64,000 nt of DNA from the NCBI GenBank assembly GCA_021521415.1, contig JAIQDT010009017.1, positions 1 through 64,000 of the forward strand, given 5' to 3'. The position numbers and the translations under genes were made by a program. The notes beneath the pieces are model-generated. The model had not been told where the DNA came from, searched no databases, and was given only the letters and a program-made list of their open reading frames with translations. Origin of the DNA: Bidens hawaiensis (Eukaryota; Streptophyta; Magnoliopsida; Asterales; Asteraceae). Shown here in pieces: positions 10,684-22,494 of this stretch. Each line of letters starts with the position of its first letter. Within the stretch, counting starts at the first letter, position 1.

Positions 10684-13585
10684 AACAAAATGTGTTTTGA
10701 CGCAAAACGTGTTTCCTCCCCGATAACATTGATAAATCATTTAAAACAACTTAAAATGGTGGGGATTTCTGAGAAACTCACCTTGACTGTTACTGTCGGT
10801 TTTCGTTCACTTCTCGTGTCCTATTCATTTAGTACACGTTTTTAATAATTTATTCTCACAATAATTTTAAGTTGTTCTTTCAACTTAAAGTGTTCACACC
10901 ACTATTTCAGTCCTTCCAAAATTATTTAACTTGTTTATTAGTTTTAGTGTTCAACGACCCACTGACGGCTTTGGTTTGGTTAAGTCCATATTATATATTC
11001 ACTCAAGTACATAACATATATATCATAAGCATATATATACATATATATATATACATACACATATATTTTATATATCTACTTCTATATTACTAACATATAT
11101 ATTTTTCTACCTTATCATCAATTATGCAATTAAAACACCTAAGTAATTTTCTTAAAATTGTTTATTATTTATTAATTAAATATTTAATTGTAATTATAGT
11201 AAAACCTCTTTTTATTTGCTGAATTATTTATGTCTTTCCAAAATATTACAATACTTATGTTAATTTGTAATATTTTACCGGGTTTGTCGGTTTAACGTTT
11301 TAACGGTGAATTGTTTAATGTTTTTATTGAAAATTAATCTTTTTAAGTAAAAATGTAATTTTTATAGCTTACGTAAATGTGTTTTATAATTTAGTTTGTA
11401 AAAATATATTTGTTGTCGATTTAGTTTAATTTTAGTAAAAATGGTCATTTTTAACGTTTTCGCGTCGTCTTTCGCGACGAGACTCGTTTATTATCAAGTT
11501 TTATCATCTTGACCACTTTACACACATTATATGGTGTAATATATATGAGTTTTTAAGTTTTAGAGGCTGTTTTATTTCAGCTCCTAAAATCTTTATCGGT
11601 TAGCTTTAAAAAGCCAATTTTTCGACTAGTTAAGTAATCGACACTCATTTTAAAGCAAATAAAGCATGTATAACATATAACACATCAAATATAATTATTA
11701 TAAACATGCAAACTATATAAATTTTCAGAATTAATATTATGTCATAAAAATCATATTTTATTAACTAAAAACATGTATTTATTTCATATCATAAGTTTAT
11801 TATGTCACTCATCATTAACAATACTTATGATATTAAATTCTAATGATTTGTAACATTTAATTAACTAATAAAATCAGATTTTATTCCATTCCTTTTGTAG
11901 CCTATTTATTATTTTTATTGTATATATCAAAGTATTACTTTTCCAAGATTTATCCTAGCTTTTTATGACAACTTTTTGTATACTTTTACTTTCTTGTTTT
12001 TCAACTTATCAATATTATTTTATTAATACATGTCAACCATTTTCAAAATAATATTAACAAGTTTACTAGTAACAATTCAAATTTAAACATAACAATCTTA
12101 AGTAGTTACATGCATGTATAGTTTATGTGTTTTCATTAACAAGGACATATATCTAAGTTAATATTATTACCAATCTTGTATTATTATCATATCATTCTCA
12201 TTTTTGTCAAGAATCATATATATATTATCAAACTTTAACATGCATATCAATATTTAAGAATAAATCATCAAAATACACATGTGTATGTAACATTAACCAT
12301 TTGAAAATATACATATTCATACTCTCTCTCTAACTCACAGCTCTATATATATATATATATATATCTCTTTGTATTCCCATCTTTTAATCTCATTTTTACT
12401 CTTTTAGATCTTAAAATCACCAAACCAAGCTTATCAATATGAATATGGAAGTGATATGCATGTGTGTATGTATGTATATGTGGATTCGGGTTCCACATAC
12501 ACACACATACACAACCCACGGGTCATATATTCTTACACATACACTTTGTATTCTTCCATTTTCACACGAGTTTAAGGGTTTGGTTACTTGTGTGAACCCT
12601 TTTAAGATGCAAGAACAAGTATTTTTCATCCAAAACTTATAGAATGAAACTAGGTTTTCGGATTTACCTTAGGGTTTTAGAGAGAGGTACAAGAAATAAG
12701 ATGCATGGTCTCTTGGTGTATGCTTAAAGCTTGAATCTTCCTAACTTTGCTTCTAACTCATCTTTCTTGATTTGATGCTAGGGTTTTGATTATGTTATGG
12801 ATGATATTATGAGAATGGGTGAGAGAGAAAGGGGTGGGGTGGGGTTCGGCCGCAAGAAGAAGGAAGGGAGGGAGAGAATGGGTGGTGGTTTGTGTTGGAA
12901 ATGATGGAGAAATAATAGGATTGTGTTGGGACAAGTGTGAAGTCTAGGGTTATGTGTTATGCATGCACATGTTTAGAGTGGTGATTAAGCAAGCCAAGGG
13001 TTGGGGTAGTGTGAAGGGTGGACGGTTAGGGGGGTGTTGTGTAAATATTTTATTTTTTTGTTTAATTAATTAACAACATGTATTTTATTTACCCCTTTGA
13101 TCATATTTTATAAAATATAACTAGTTAGGATTAGTTTTATGTAAAACAAATCACATATCTGAATTCCTTATAAAATTAGCTTCGAAACCATATAAAGATG
13201 TAAATTTTTGGAGTTGGTTGGTTTTACGGTGAGCGGTATTGGCTTCTACTCGCTTACTTTCTAAATTTCGCGAATCGAACATTCTAAAATTATACTTATG
13301 ACCTAATATTAATATATTTACTGACTTTATATTATTTTAGGTCATTCCCAACATTTAGGAATTTATTTGGACTTTTAACCTTACCCGGGTCGCTGTCAGT
13401 GTTAGTTTTGAGCAGTATTCGATACGCGCAAAAACTTAACTTTTTGAACACAATAAAATATAATATTCATATTCTTAGAGTCTATAGACTAAAACATTAT
13501 TATTTTCTTTGCCATAATATGAGATTACACGATAAACACAGATTACATTAGCACAAGATCAGTCTTAAAAAGCTCGGGTGTCACA
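10684..13585 (-). repeat. Solo LTR, right segment
   Basis: This 2.9-kb AT-rich non-coding LTR sequence holds the shared core TGAGAAACTCACCTTGA (10770-10786), (TA)n near 11030-11050 and 12343-12364, and a purine-rich tract near 12815-12900. It ends GGGTGTCACA at 13585. No ORF is supported. Confidence 0.75.
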
Positions 13586-14984
13586 TGTACATCAACCGAT
13601 TCAGCAACAAGAGCGACCCCCTTGCCTTTATCTTGCAAAAACTTGTCTTGCATCGCCAGAATGTGTGCAATCTTGTCAGCGGAGCTTGAACTCGATTGAG
13701 CAACCGGGTTAGACGATCTCGATGGCTCGTATGGGGACTAAATATCAGCTTCAAACTCGAACTCATGAGAAATATCATCAAAAATCTGGTCTTGAGTTCG
13801 ATGTTCAGCAGTAGACGGACTTGCATCAACTTGAGCTTCAGTAAGTTCAGGCTCAGGTTCCTTTTGTTGGCTTGTTGGTGTAGTTTCAGTAACCAGCACA
13901 CCCGGGTCTCGAATCTTTCTTTCTTCTTTTTCTTGGAATGAGATCGGTGGCTGGTTCTTCTGGAAGATCTTCATCTTGTGTCACAGTGACTGATTGAGGA
14001 GGTTTCAATGCAGTCGACTGGAGCTGATCTTTAAATGTTTCAAAGTCTTTCAACTGATCAACAGTATGTACAAGTTGTTTTTCTTGGTGCTCAATCTTCA
14101 TGGGTTGTGATGGAGAACCATCTGGATCATCGTCATCAGAAATAGTCTCATATGATGCAGCGAACCTCTGAGCAGGTGTCACATGCTCATCATCAATCGA
14201 GGCACTTGGCACTAGCAAGAGCAGCCTCAGTTTCAGCAAACCTTCCAAACTTGACAAGTTGTGAAGTCCTTTGTATACAACTTTTGCCCCCTTTCGAGAC
14301 TGTTTCATCAACCCAATTGTTTTGGGACCCATAGCTTTCAAATCGAGTGTTTCTACAGATTTGACGAGGTCAGGATACTGTGAGTCGAAGATCATCTATA
14401 GAAACCTCGGGTACATCAGAAACATCTCTTTCTTCTTTCCCTTAAGGTTGCTCGTCATCTCATTGAACACGAACTTGGAGTAGTTATAGTTCCAGTCCAT
14501 GGTCAGACCAACCACAGTCGACATATGAACCCCCTTTTTGTCTTGAGATGCACGTGAAGAGTGTGTTAATCAAGAACCTCCAGTAAGGATGGAATAGTTT
14601 CTTGATGGCTAGAGGTAAGGATCCTTCATATCCCATAGCGACTTCAGCAACAACATTAGTGGTGTATTCGGTTGGGTAGTCGAGTTGATCACCAAACAAT
14701 AGAACTTCACGAATAATAGCCTCTGAGATGACAACAGGCCTTTACTAAATCTTCGAGTCAATAGTTACATCCCCAGCACCCCTTTGGTTAATGGAAGCAT
14801 TGTTCCAAAACTCTGTCACCATATTCTTGCAAATAATAAGGGTTTCTCGTATAGCATGAGAAATCCTGCACGTGTTGAGCCCCATAATCATGGACTTGAA
14901 TTCCTTGTGTACAAGAGGTGAATTATACAAGCATCCGACAATATTGTGAGTATCCACAAATTTCAATGGTGCTTGATCAGCCAT
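13586..14984 (-). pseudogene. Third ORF of SIRE-like element, N-terminal half
   Basis: This begins at ATG 14984 (MADQAPLKFVDTHNIVGC) and reads leftward. Two in-frame stops lie near 14745, after which the same frame continues (EAIIREVLLFGDQLDY, MGYEGSLPLAIKKL, PYWRFLINTLFTCI) before a frameshift near 14490. Later fragments are open at 14395-13886 and 13974-13738 and are rich in Pro, Glu, Ser and Thr. The continuation lies at 1726-636 beyond the solo LTR. The N-terminal half resembles, from memory, a widespread family of composite-family retroelement ORFs with no assigned function. It sits where SIRE-type elements carry their env-like ORF, but nothing in the sequence proves a membrane or envelope role. 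Confidence 0.7.
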
Positions 14985-17111
14985 GATTGCAACAAACGAG
15001 TCAAGTTAATAGTGTATTCACTTAACTGGATAATCACTCAATATTATATAAATAACTGACAACTTGGCTAAAGAACAAGGACCAAAAATGAAAATTTAGA
15101 CAATATTGGTCCTTGATTGTAAATTAATGTCAATTTTAATATAAAATAATTGGTTTTTGGTCCAAAGTTGAGTTTGCTATCCATAAACTTGGTTTTCGGT
15201 CCATGAACTGAGTTCTCTGTCCAACAAAGTTCCAGAAAAGTCCAATATCACCAAGAACATGAGTTATCGGTTCTCGATCACTGTTTGACCGAGAACCCTT
15301 GATATTATTAAGTATATCAGGATTTTTCTATTTGACCCATTGTTTTCGGTCAACCATCCCGAGATCTCTAAAGATCTCGGCCTTAAAACCATCAAGAAAA
15401 CTCTTGCTTGTCGTCTCGAAATTTGTGTCATCTTCTCTGATCACCAAAAGTCTCCATTGATTGATAAACCTTCAACCTCAAGAACACTACATCTCAAAAC
15501 ACCACCCACAAACATAATAATCCTTATCCTACACAATGTACACAACATAATTATCAAAAGGATCCAACTGTTAGTTCCATATAGAGAACATCCACAGTGA
15601 CACGAAAAACCCTTTTTCAAGTTTCCATTTACCTATTTATCAACGTAGATCACGCTAAGCAAGAATGAATAACTTAGAGCCAAAATAACATATTTGTTAT
15701 TAAAAATAAAAGGACCAATAATGCAGATGTATTCCTTTTATACTTCAATAGCTTTCTAGGCCGAGAACCCTGAAGGGCCAAAAACATTGTGCAATACATG
15801 GGCCAGGCCAATAAAAACAAATTTCCTTCAACAAAACATGTATAGATCACAAGAACATGGGCTGAAAACAATTTTTAAACCCAAACATGGGCTGGACCCA
15901 TGTTTTAGAAAACGATCATATTGATTAAGATGCTTTCACAACGATTCATTTTCAGCATTATTATGACATAGAGAAACAGGTTGATAGCAGGTATTAAGAT
16001 ACTTAGTATGATTTTCATTGCATCATTGATACTTGGTAAGTTCAGTTAGGCATAAATCTAAGATGGACATCACTCATGGACCTGTGATGCCTCCTATCTC
16101 TTCTCAAATCGTATTTGGTTTTCCCAGATCTCCCTAATTTTACTCCAACCCCCTAATGCTTGATCAAAAGATTTTCTCCATATAAACAAAACTTTTAAGC
16201 TTTAAGGTTGAATGTTAGACTTAAAAACTATCAGGACTTACATTCAGAGTGTTTAGGATTTATCGAATGCCCCACCCTTTAAGCTTTTGGAAAACGAAAT
16301 TTATTAACACAATTTTTTTTGAATTAAAACTTTGGAGATCAAGACACTAACGGGATCATGTAGGACTGAGTAATTACTTTTTTGCCTATCATTCGGAGAG
16401 ATATATCTGGAGACATGCACATTTCTTCAAAATGACTCTCCACAGTAAGTTTAGTAAATTTAGTTTATATCACTTCAACTTTTGCGCATCATGGAAAGCT
16501 ACCATGCAAATCAATGACTGTTCTAAAGCCTTTTAAGCCTAGTAACTTCACACATTTGGCACGCATAATCAATTTTACTATCATTTTCCAAAGGTTGGAT
16601 CAATTTTCATTTGAAAATATTTTAAGCTTCTAAAAAGCTCTTAACTGAATAATCATACCACTTCCCAATAGAGTTACAAAAGACAAATTTTTAAACTCAG
16701 TCGCCCCAGTCACTTTTAGTTTTCAGGTAAATGGATATCCAGTATGTCTAAAGATAGATAATAGGACCAAACACATATGAAAATACATGTCCCTCAAACT
16801 TTGAGTGACCGACATAATTTTAAGCGAATGATTAAAACAAAACACACCACAATTGCCCCAGTTGCTTTCAGTCTTTAGGTGAATGACTATCCTGTATGTT
16901 TATAAGTAGATGACAGGACCAAAAATATTCAAGTATATGTCCTTCAAACTTGAGTAACTGACGTAATTTTATGCGAAAGTGTAAAATATTTTTTTAATAA
17001 TAAAACACACGCACACTCTTTTTGAATTTTTTTTAATTTTCTCCCTCTAAGTTGTGCAAATTTTTTAAATAAAATGAAAATATTTATGTACAAATTTAAC
17101 CTAAAAAATAC
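14985..17111 (-). other. Spacer between pol and third ORF of SIRE-like element
   Basis: This 2.1-kb non-coding stretch contains scattered ACCGAGAACCC-like phrases (15290, 15764) also found in the element's leader, a 152-bp-period direct repeat at 16701-16988, and T-rich runs near 16990-17045. No ORF is supported. The 86-residue plus-strand ORF at 15340 is a shadow. Confidence 0.6.
16701..16988. repeat. Two-copy direct repeat, period 152 bp
   Basis: Copy one starts TCGCCCCAGT at 16701 and copy two starts TTGCCCCAGT at 16853. They stay in register through AGGACCAAA, TATGTCC and TCAAACTT...GAGT to AATTTTA(A/T)GCGAA, with diverged bases between. Confidence 0.8.
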
Positions 17112-19619
17112 TCAATCGTCGAAGCGAAGCATTTTAAGAAACCCCACAAGCACATTAAATCTGGTTGTTCCGACCGGTTTTGTAAATAAGTCTGTCACAT
17201 TATTATCAGTGTGAACATGCTCAAGATGAATCAATTTACGGTCGTAACAGTCACGAATAAAATGGATTTTAATGTCAATGTGCTTGGTTTTTGAATGTTG
17301 AACTTGATTTTTAACAATAGCAATCGCAGCTTCATTATCACAAAAGATTGGGGTGTCAAGAAATTCCAAACCGTAATCCAGCAATTGATGTTGCATCCAT
17401 ATAACCTGTGAACAGCAGGCTGACGCAACAACATACTTAGCCTCGGGAGTAGACATAGACACCGCTTGTTGTTTCTTGCACTTCCATGAAATGAGTCGAT
17501 CACCCAAGAATTGACATCCGGCAGATGTAGATTTCCTGTTAATATTATCTCCACCGTAATTGATATCCGCAAAAGCATATAAGTCAAAATTTGAGTTTTT
17601 GGGATACCAAAGACCTAGCTTCGGTTGCCCTTTCAGATATCCAAAAATACGTTTAACATCATTTAAATGAGAGAGTTTAGGATTAGCATGGAAACGGGCG
17701 CATTGACAGACAACAAACATGATGTCAGGGCGATTGGCGGTGAGATACATTAGGCATCCGATCATTGGCCGATAGTAAGTTTGATCTACAGGATTCCCTT
17801 CTGGATCAGGAGAAAGAAGAGGTATTTCCGGCATAGGAGTTGTCGCACTCATAGAATCTTGAATTCGAACTTTGCAAGCATGTCTTAGACATATTTTTCT
17901 TGATGCAGCAGAATTCCCATCGAACTCTGACGAACCTGTAATCCCAAAAAAGTTGTCATCTCCCCAGCGAACTCATTTCAAATCTCTTCTTCATGTCTTC
18001 TTCAACTTCAGAACATAGTGCAGTACCGATAGACCCAAAGATAATGTCATCCACATATATCTGAACCAAGATCATATCTTTCCCAACACTTTTAAGGAGC
18101 AGAGTCTGATTGATGGTTCCTCTCTTGTAACCATGCCCCAGAAGATGAGCCGTCAAAGTTGCATATCACGCCCGAGGTGCTTGGTAAAGACCATACAGGG
18201 CTTTATCTAACTTGTAAGCATGAGTTGGATTCTTTGAGTCAACAAACCCTGGTGGCTGATCCATATAAATCTACTCCTTGACTTCTCCATACAAAGACGT
18301 TGTCTTGACATCCATATGATAAACCGTGAATCCCATGTAGGAAGCATATGCCCGAAAAATCTGAATGGCCTCAAGTCGAGCCACATGAGCATACACTCTA
18401 GTATAGTCTAAGCCTTTAACCTGATGAAAACCACGAACGACGAGCCGTGCCTTATTTCAAACAATAACACCAATATCATCTTGTTTGTTACGGAAAACCC
18501 ATCTTGTATCTAAAGCCTTCTTACCAACCGGCAGCTCAATTAATCTCCAAACCTTGAGTTTCTCAAACTGTTTCAATTCCTCATGCATGGCATCCACCTA
18601 GCTAGGTTCCTGTAGTGCCATTTCAACTGACTTAGGCTCTATATGAGAAATGAAACAGGAAAATAAACAGCTGTTGATGTGTCCGGTCTGACTTCTGGTT
18701 GACACGCCTATTTCAAGAGGACCTATAACATTGTCAATTGGATGATCTCGTTGAATTCTTGTCGGAATTGAATGCCCAGGAACAGAGCTGGTAGAAGGTA
18801 AGTTTGTTGGATCTTCAAGGATTTCAATAAGGGGGTTCTTCCATCCAGATGTCGTTGTACTATGTGAGTATGAAGTACTGGCAATGTATTCATTTGGTAT
18901 GACATCTGGGATTAGAGTGCCTCCAATAATTTGACAAATCATACTCTCCCCCTCAACTGATGAAGCATCTACTGAAGGTGCTGGTGAAGACACAGTTTCG
19001 GTATTGTTATCTTGTTGACTAGTTGACAACGGCTGAGTGGTATCCAGTGATTCTGAAGGACAATACCCGGCACTGGTGACATATGAGAGTCAGTAGGTAT
19101 ATCTTTTCCTTCATCAACAGAACTTGAAACACTGGTACCCCGAAATTTCTGTATCGACAACTGGAAACACATTAAAAGGCTTGAAAAGTTCAGTATATCA
19201 AATAGCCAGTCAGGACCAACACGAACATTAGTCTCATTTTTTTCCACTATCTGCTTCGTTGACTTATTGTAAACTCTGTAGGCGGTATGACCAGCATATC
19301 AAAAAAAATAACAATCGTCAGCTTTGGCTCCAAACTTTGGAGTCGATTCAAGATTCAATAGAGTACATGGACACCCAAAGGCCCAAAAATGTGCGATTGT
19401 GGGCTTGTGACCGTAAACAATATCATATGGAGTTTTTATCTGATATTTGTTGATCACCACTCGATTTTGGACGTAACATGTCGTGTTAATAGCCTCTGCC
19501 CAGTAGAACAAAGGTAGCTTTAAATCATACAACATAGTTCTTGCCGCCTCGATAAGAGTTCTGCTCTTTCTTTCAGCAACTCCATTCTGTTCCGGTGTTC
19601 GAGCTAAAAAGTACTGTCG
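17112..19619 (-). pseudogene. SIRE-like pol: integrase C-terminal part, RT and RNase H
   Basis: Reading leftward, the integrase resumes just after the insert with YFLARTPEQNGVAERK (19615-19560), carrying the conserved catalytic-Glu region. A Ser/Thr-rich linker follows (about 19029-18600), then RT ([28 protein letters not shown]), with YVDDIIFG at about 18057, and RNase H (LYAFADINYGGD, SMSTPEAKYVVAS, IFCDNEAAIAI). It ends TKPVG...LRFDD at 17112. The RNase H block is open for 246 codons (17852-17112), but upstream parts carry stops and shifts (near 18270, 18460, 18600, 19250). In RNase H the usual TEAEY has become PEAKY. Confidence 0.88.
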
Positions 19620-20676
19620 TGTAACACCCCGGCTAAAGCGGAATACGCCCGAGTGTGACGTACAGATTGCCCAAAACACATGCGACACTATTAAGTGATA
19701 ATATTATCATTAATTAATTCAAATATCAAGTACACAAGTTTGTAACAAGAAATACAAGGAAATACAAGAACATTTAACATCTTGACCATTTATTAATATA
19801 ACCTAAGTACTAATGTCTTTTTCACGGAAACTTCTTCTAAATAAGGTACATGTAGCATATATATAAAATAAAGGTCAACAATATGAATAGTTGGTGAGTT
19901 CACACAAGTTTTGATATAAGTACATAAAAATCTACAATTCCATGAACAAGTGTAAATGAGCAAGTAATATCCTTTCCAACTGGGATTGTGCACCAACGTA
20001 CTCAGATAAGCGCAAATAAGGTCCTTTCCAGTTGAGATTGTGCACCAACGTACTCGGATAATGAGGCCCTTTTCCACTCATAACAACAAATGTATTGAGC
20101 GGAAAGGGGGGCGTATGATCATACTATCTTGAAGTAATCCATGAGCAAGTAATTTGTAGCAAGTAACAAGTAAACACACAAGTCCATGTAACGAATTGTA
20201 GTTTGTAAATAATGAATAAACGAAATTGAATTGTTGATAGGATATATATGCTACCCCCAAAATATGTAAAAGCGTTAAAAAGGGGGTGTGAGAAACTCAC
20301 CTTGAAGTTGAAGACAAACTTGAAATACAACCGAAAGTGCATAAATGAAACCGAAGCAATTGAACGTCACAAACTAGAATTAAAAGTACCAAATTAATAT
20401 TAAACTAACGTCTTATAAAAGTAGGTAAATCGGGTTGTCGGGATTTAGAGGTGTTGAATGTACATTTTATTATAGAGTTGGATATTATAGTATTATTTTA
20501 TATGTTAATGAATTTTTACAAATTAATTATTAAATTATTCATTTAATATTAGTTTACATTACAAGAATAATATATATTTTGAATATTATAATGTGTATGG
20601 ATAATTTGATGTTAACAGTATATCTTATTTTTAATAACGAACATGTTAACAAGTTTTAAAGTATACATATATATAT
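19620..20676 (-). repeat. Truncated 3' LTR of the 19620-24914 element
   Basis: This aligns with 22495 to about 23547 and breaks at GTATACATATATATA. It contains two near-copies of GATTGTGCACCAACGTACTC (19987 and 20037), the palindrome GTATGATCATAC (20113-20124) and the stem-loop GTGAGAAACTCAC (20288-20300). Confidence 0.85.
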
Positions 20677-20689
20677 GATGTTAGTAACT

Positions 20690-20753
<64 letters not shown>

Positions 20754-22478
20754 TAATAGTAATAATAATAATAGTAATAGAGGTAATAAATCATTTTTAA
20801 AGAAAACCCATTTGATTGAAAGTTAAAAACAGCCAAGGATTTGGGTTTAAGCGCGAGGTGTTAGTAAAAGAGACAAAATGTAGGAATGTATGCAAAATAA
20901 AATATAGACAAGTTTGATGAGTTTTGTAAAGATCTAAGTATTGAAACCGGAAAATCGTGTAAGGTTGACAAAGGATGCGGGGTTAAGGTATTGCATGGCG
21001 GAAACAAGTTAGGCTTTCCAAAGTATGGCGAGTGTGCTAAGGTCACCCGAATGATGGCAGACTTGAAGCAAGTGGTCGAGCATATGATCAGGACAAATGG
21101 TTAAGTACAGGTCTTGCAGATGGGTGAGTAGAGTTGAGGTTAGGTAGGTCTTAGCAATAAGTGGTAATTGAATCTACCACAAATTGAAGTATATCAACAT
21201 TTTAGGGAAATAAAGTGATGGGATTTACACATACTATACAAAGGGTATGTTTCAGCGTGAGATTTTTCGGTTGGGTTTAGTTTGCGTTTCTAAGAATGGT
21301 GTTGGGTTTGGATTTGAATTTACCATAGCGATGAAGGTGGGTGCGGTCAAACGTGGGGTGATCGGGATCGCGGAAGCCATTTGCTTGATAACTTGGGTTG
21401 TTATTTTTCGGGTTGAGCACGACAACTTGGAAAACGAGAAGGCATGATACGAAACATGAAGAATTCACGTGACTTGGGACGTTAGTATGAAAACAACTAA
21501 TAGATACATCAATATAAACAAGTAAAGAAAAGAAATAGCATGAAATAAATTTGAAATCAAAGTTGGAATTCCCATGAAACGTCATGAGTTTCCACCTTTT
21601 AATAAACGAAAACCTCATTAATTATTGAATAATAATATGGAAAAGGTATTAAAGTTAACAATAAATAGTGAAATCGAATTGAAAATCGAGTGTTCATAAA
21701 CCACCATAACTTTTTGAATTTTCGATTCTAAAACATAATAGTAAAATAACAAAATAATTGTTTGAAATTCGGTTATTACTTTGGAAACTTTTAATAGTTT
21801 AAACCGTAAATGAGCGTATTAATAAAGAAAACATGTCACGAAAATTTTAAACTTAACTATTCTCGTATAAAAATGCGTAATTAAATCCAACCGAAAGTTG
21901 GGTATTCGAGTACAGACTTTCAGTTAAAACACATTGTAAAACATAGAGTAATGCAACCATATTCTTTTCACAAAGAGAACATGATCGCGTTTGAAAACTT
22001 AAAGTTGTGATTCATAGGGCGTTGAAAGTGGTATGCTTTGGCTTAATAGAGTTCATGCTCTTTCCTAACTCTCCAGGTAAGTAACCGGGTCCCGTGTCTG
22101 ATTAGGATTTATACGCATTAATTATCCTTAGGTTTCAATAACCTTGGTGTCAAGAGTTTCGGAAAACAGGCACGTCCCCCTTATAGTTACTACATACCCG
22201 CAATAAAGAACCATCATTAAGAAGAATAAATATCGGAACGCCACAATGAAAATCAGTAATTGAAAATGTTGGAAAAATCTTTATTTTTAGGCATAAGCCT
22301 TGGACTTGTGTGTGCTTGTGTAATTGAAGTAATTGAATCATCGGTATAATAGTAACAACTAAGTGCTTTGAACAATCACATAAGGCCCACATCATTTCTA
22401 ATTATGCAACCTAAGCAATTAAGCAAATAAACTATAACTAGCTAGAACACTACGTCTAATGTCCTATCTTATAGTTAT
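20677..22478 (-). other. Non-coding internal region of the deleted gypsy-type element
   Basis: This region starts with an (AAT)n microsatellite (about 20690-20775) and has no recognisable gag or pol. The 113-residue minus-strand ORF at 21277-21618 has no family features and looks like a chance ORF. Confidence 0.6.
20690..20775. repeat. (AAT)n microsatellite
   Basis: About 60 bp of uninterrupted AAT units are followed by imperfect AAT/AGT units, exactly at the breakpoint where the left LTR loses similarity to the right one. Confidence 0.95.
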
Positions 22479-22491
22479 GGCTCTGATACCA
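22479..22491 (-). other. Primer-binding site, tRNA-iMet, perfect
   Basis: On the minus strand this reads TGGTATCAGAGCC, three bases from the LTR boundary at 22495. It is the standard initiator-Met primer site. Confidence 0.85.
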
Positions 22492-22494
22492 GTC

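Larger units (their letters stand above)
1727..13585 (-). mobile_element. Gypsy-type solo LTR (3.7 kb) interrupted by a copia element
   Basis: Ends TGTCACACCCC... and ...GGGTGTCACA are flanked by TGTAC on both sides (1722-1726, 13586-13590). Removing the nested copia element and its AAGAT duplicate leaves about 3.7 kb with no coding potential and no second copy of itself, so this is a solo LTR left by LTR-LTR recombination. A core motif (TGAGAAACTCACCTTGA, 10770-10786) is shared with the LTRs at 19620 and 42533, whose orientation is known from primer sites. That gives minus orientation here too. Assignment to a chromovirus/Tekay-like gypsy lineage is inferred from that similarity. Confidence 0.8.

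Noticed and set aside
21277..21618. 113-residue minus-strand ORF
   Set aside because: It is inside a coding-free internal region, with no similarity to gag or pol and no conserved motif.
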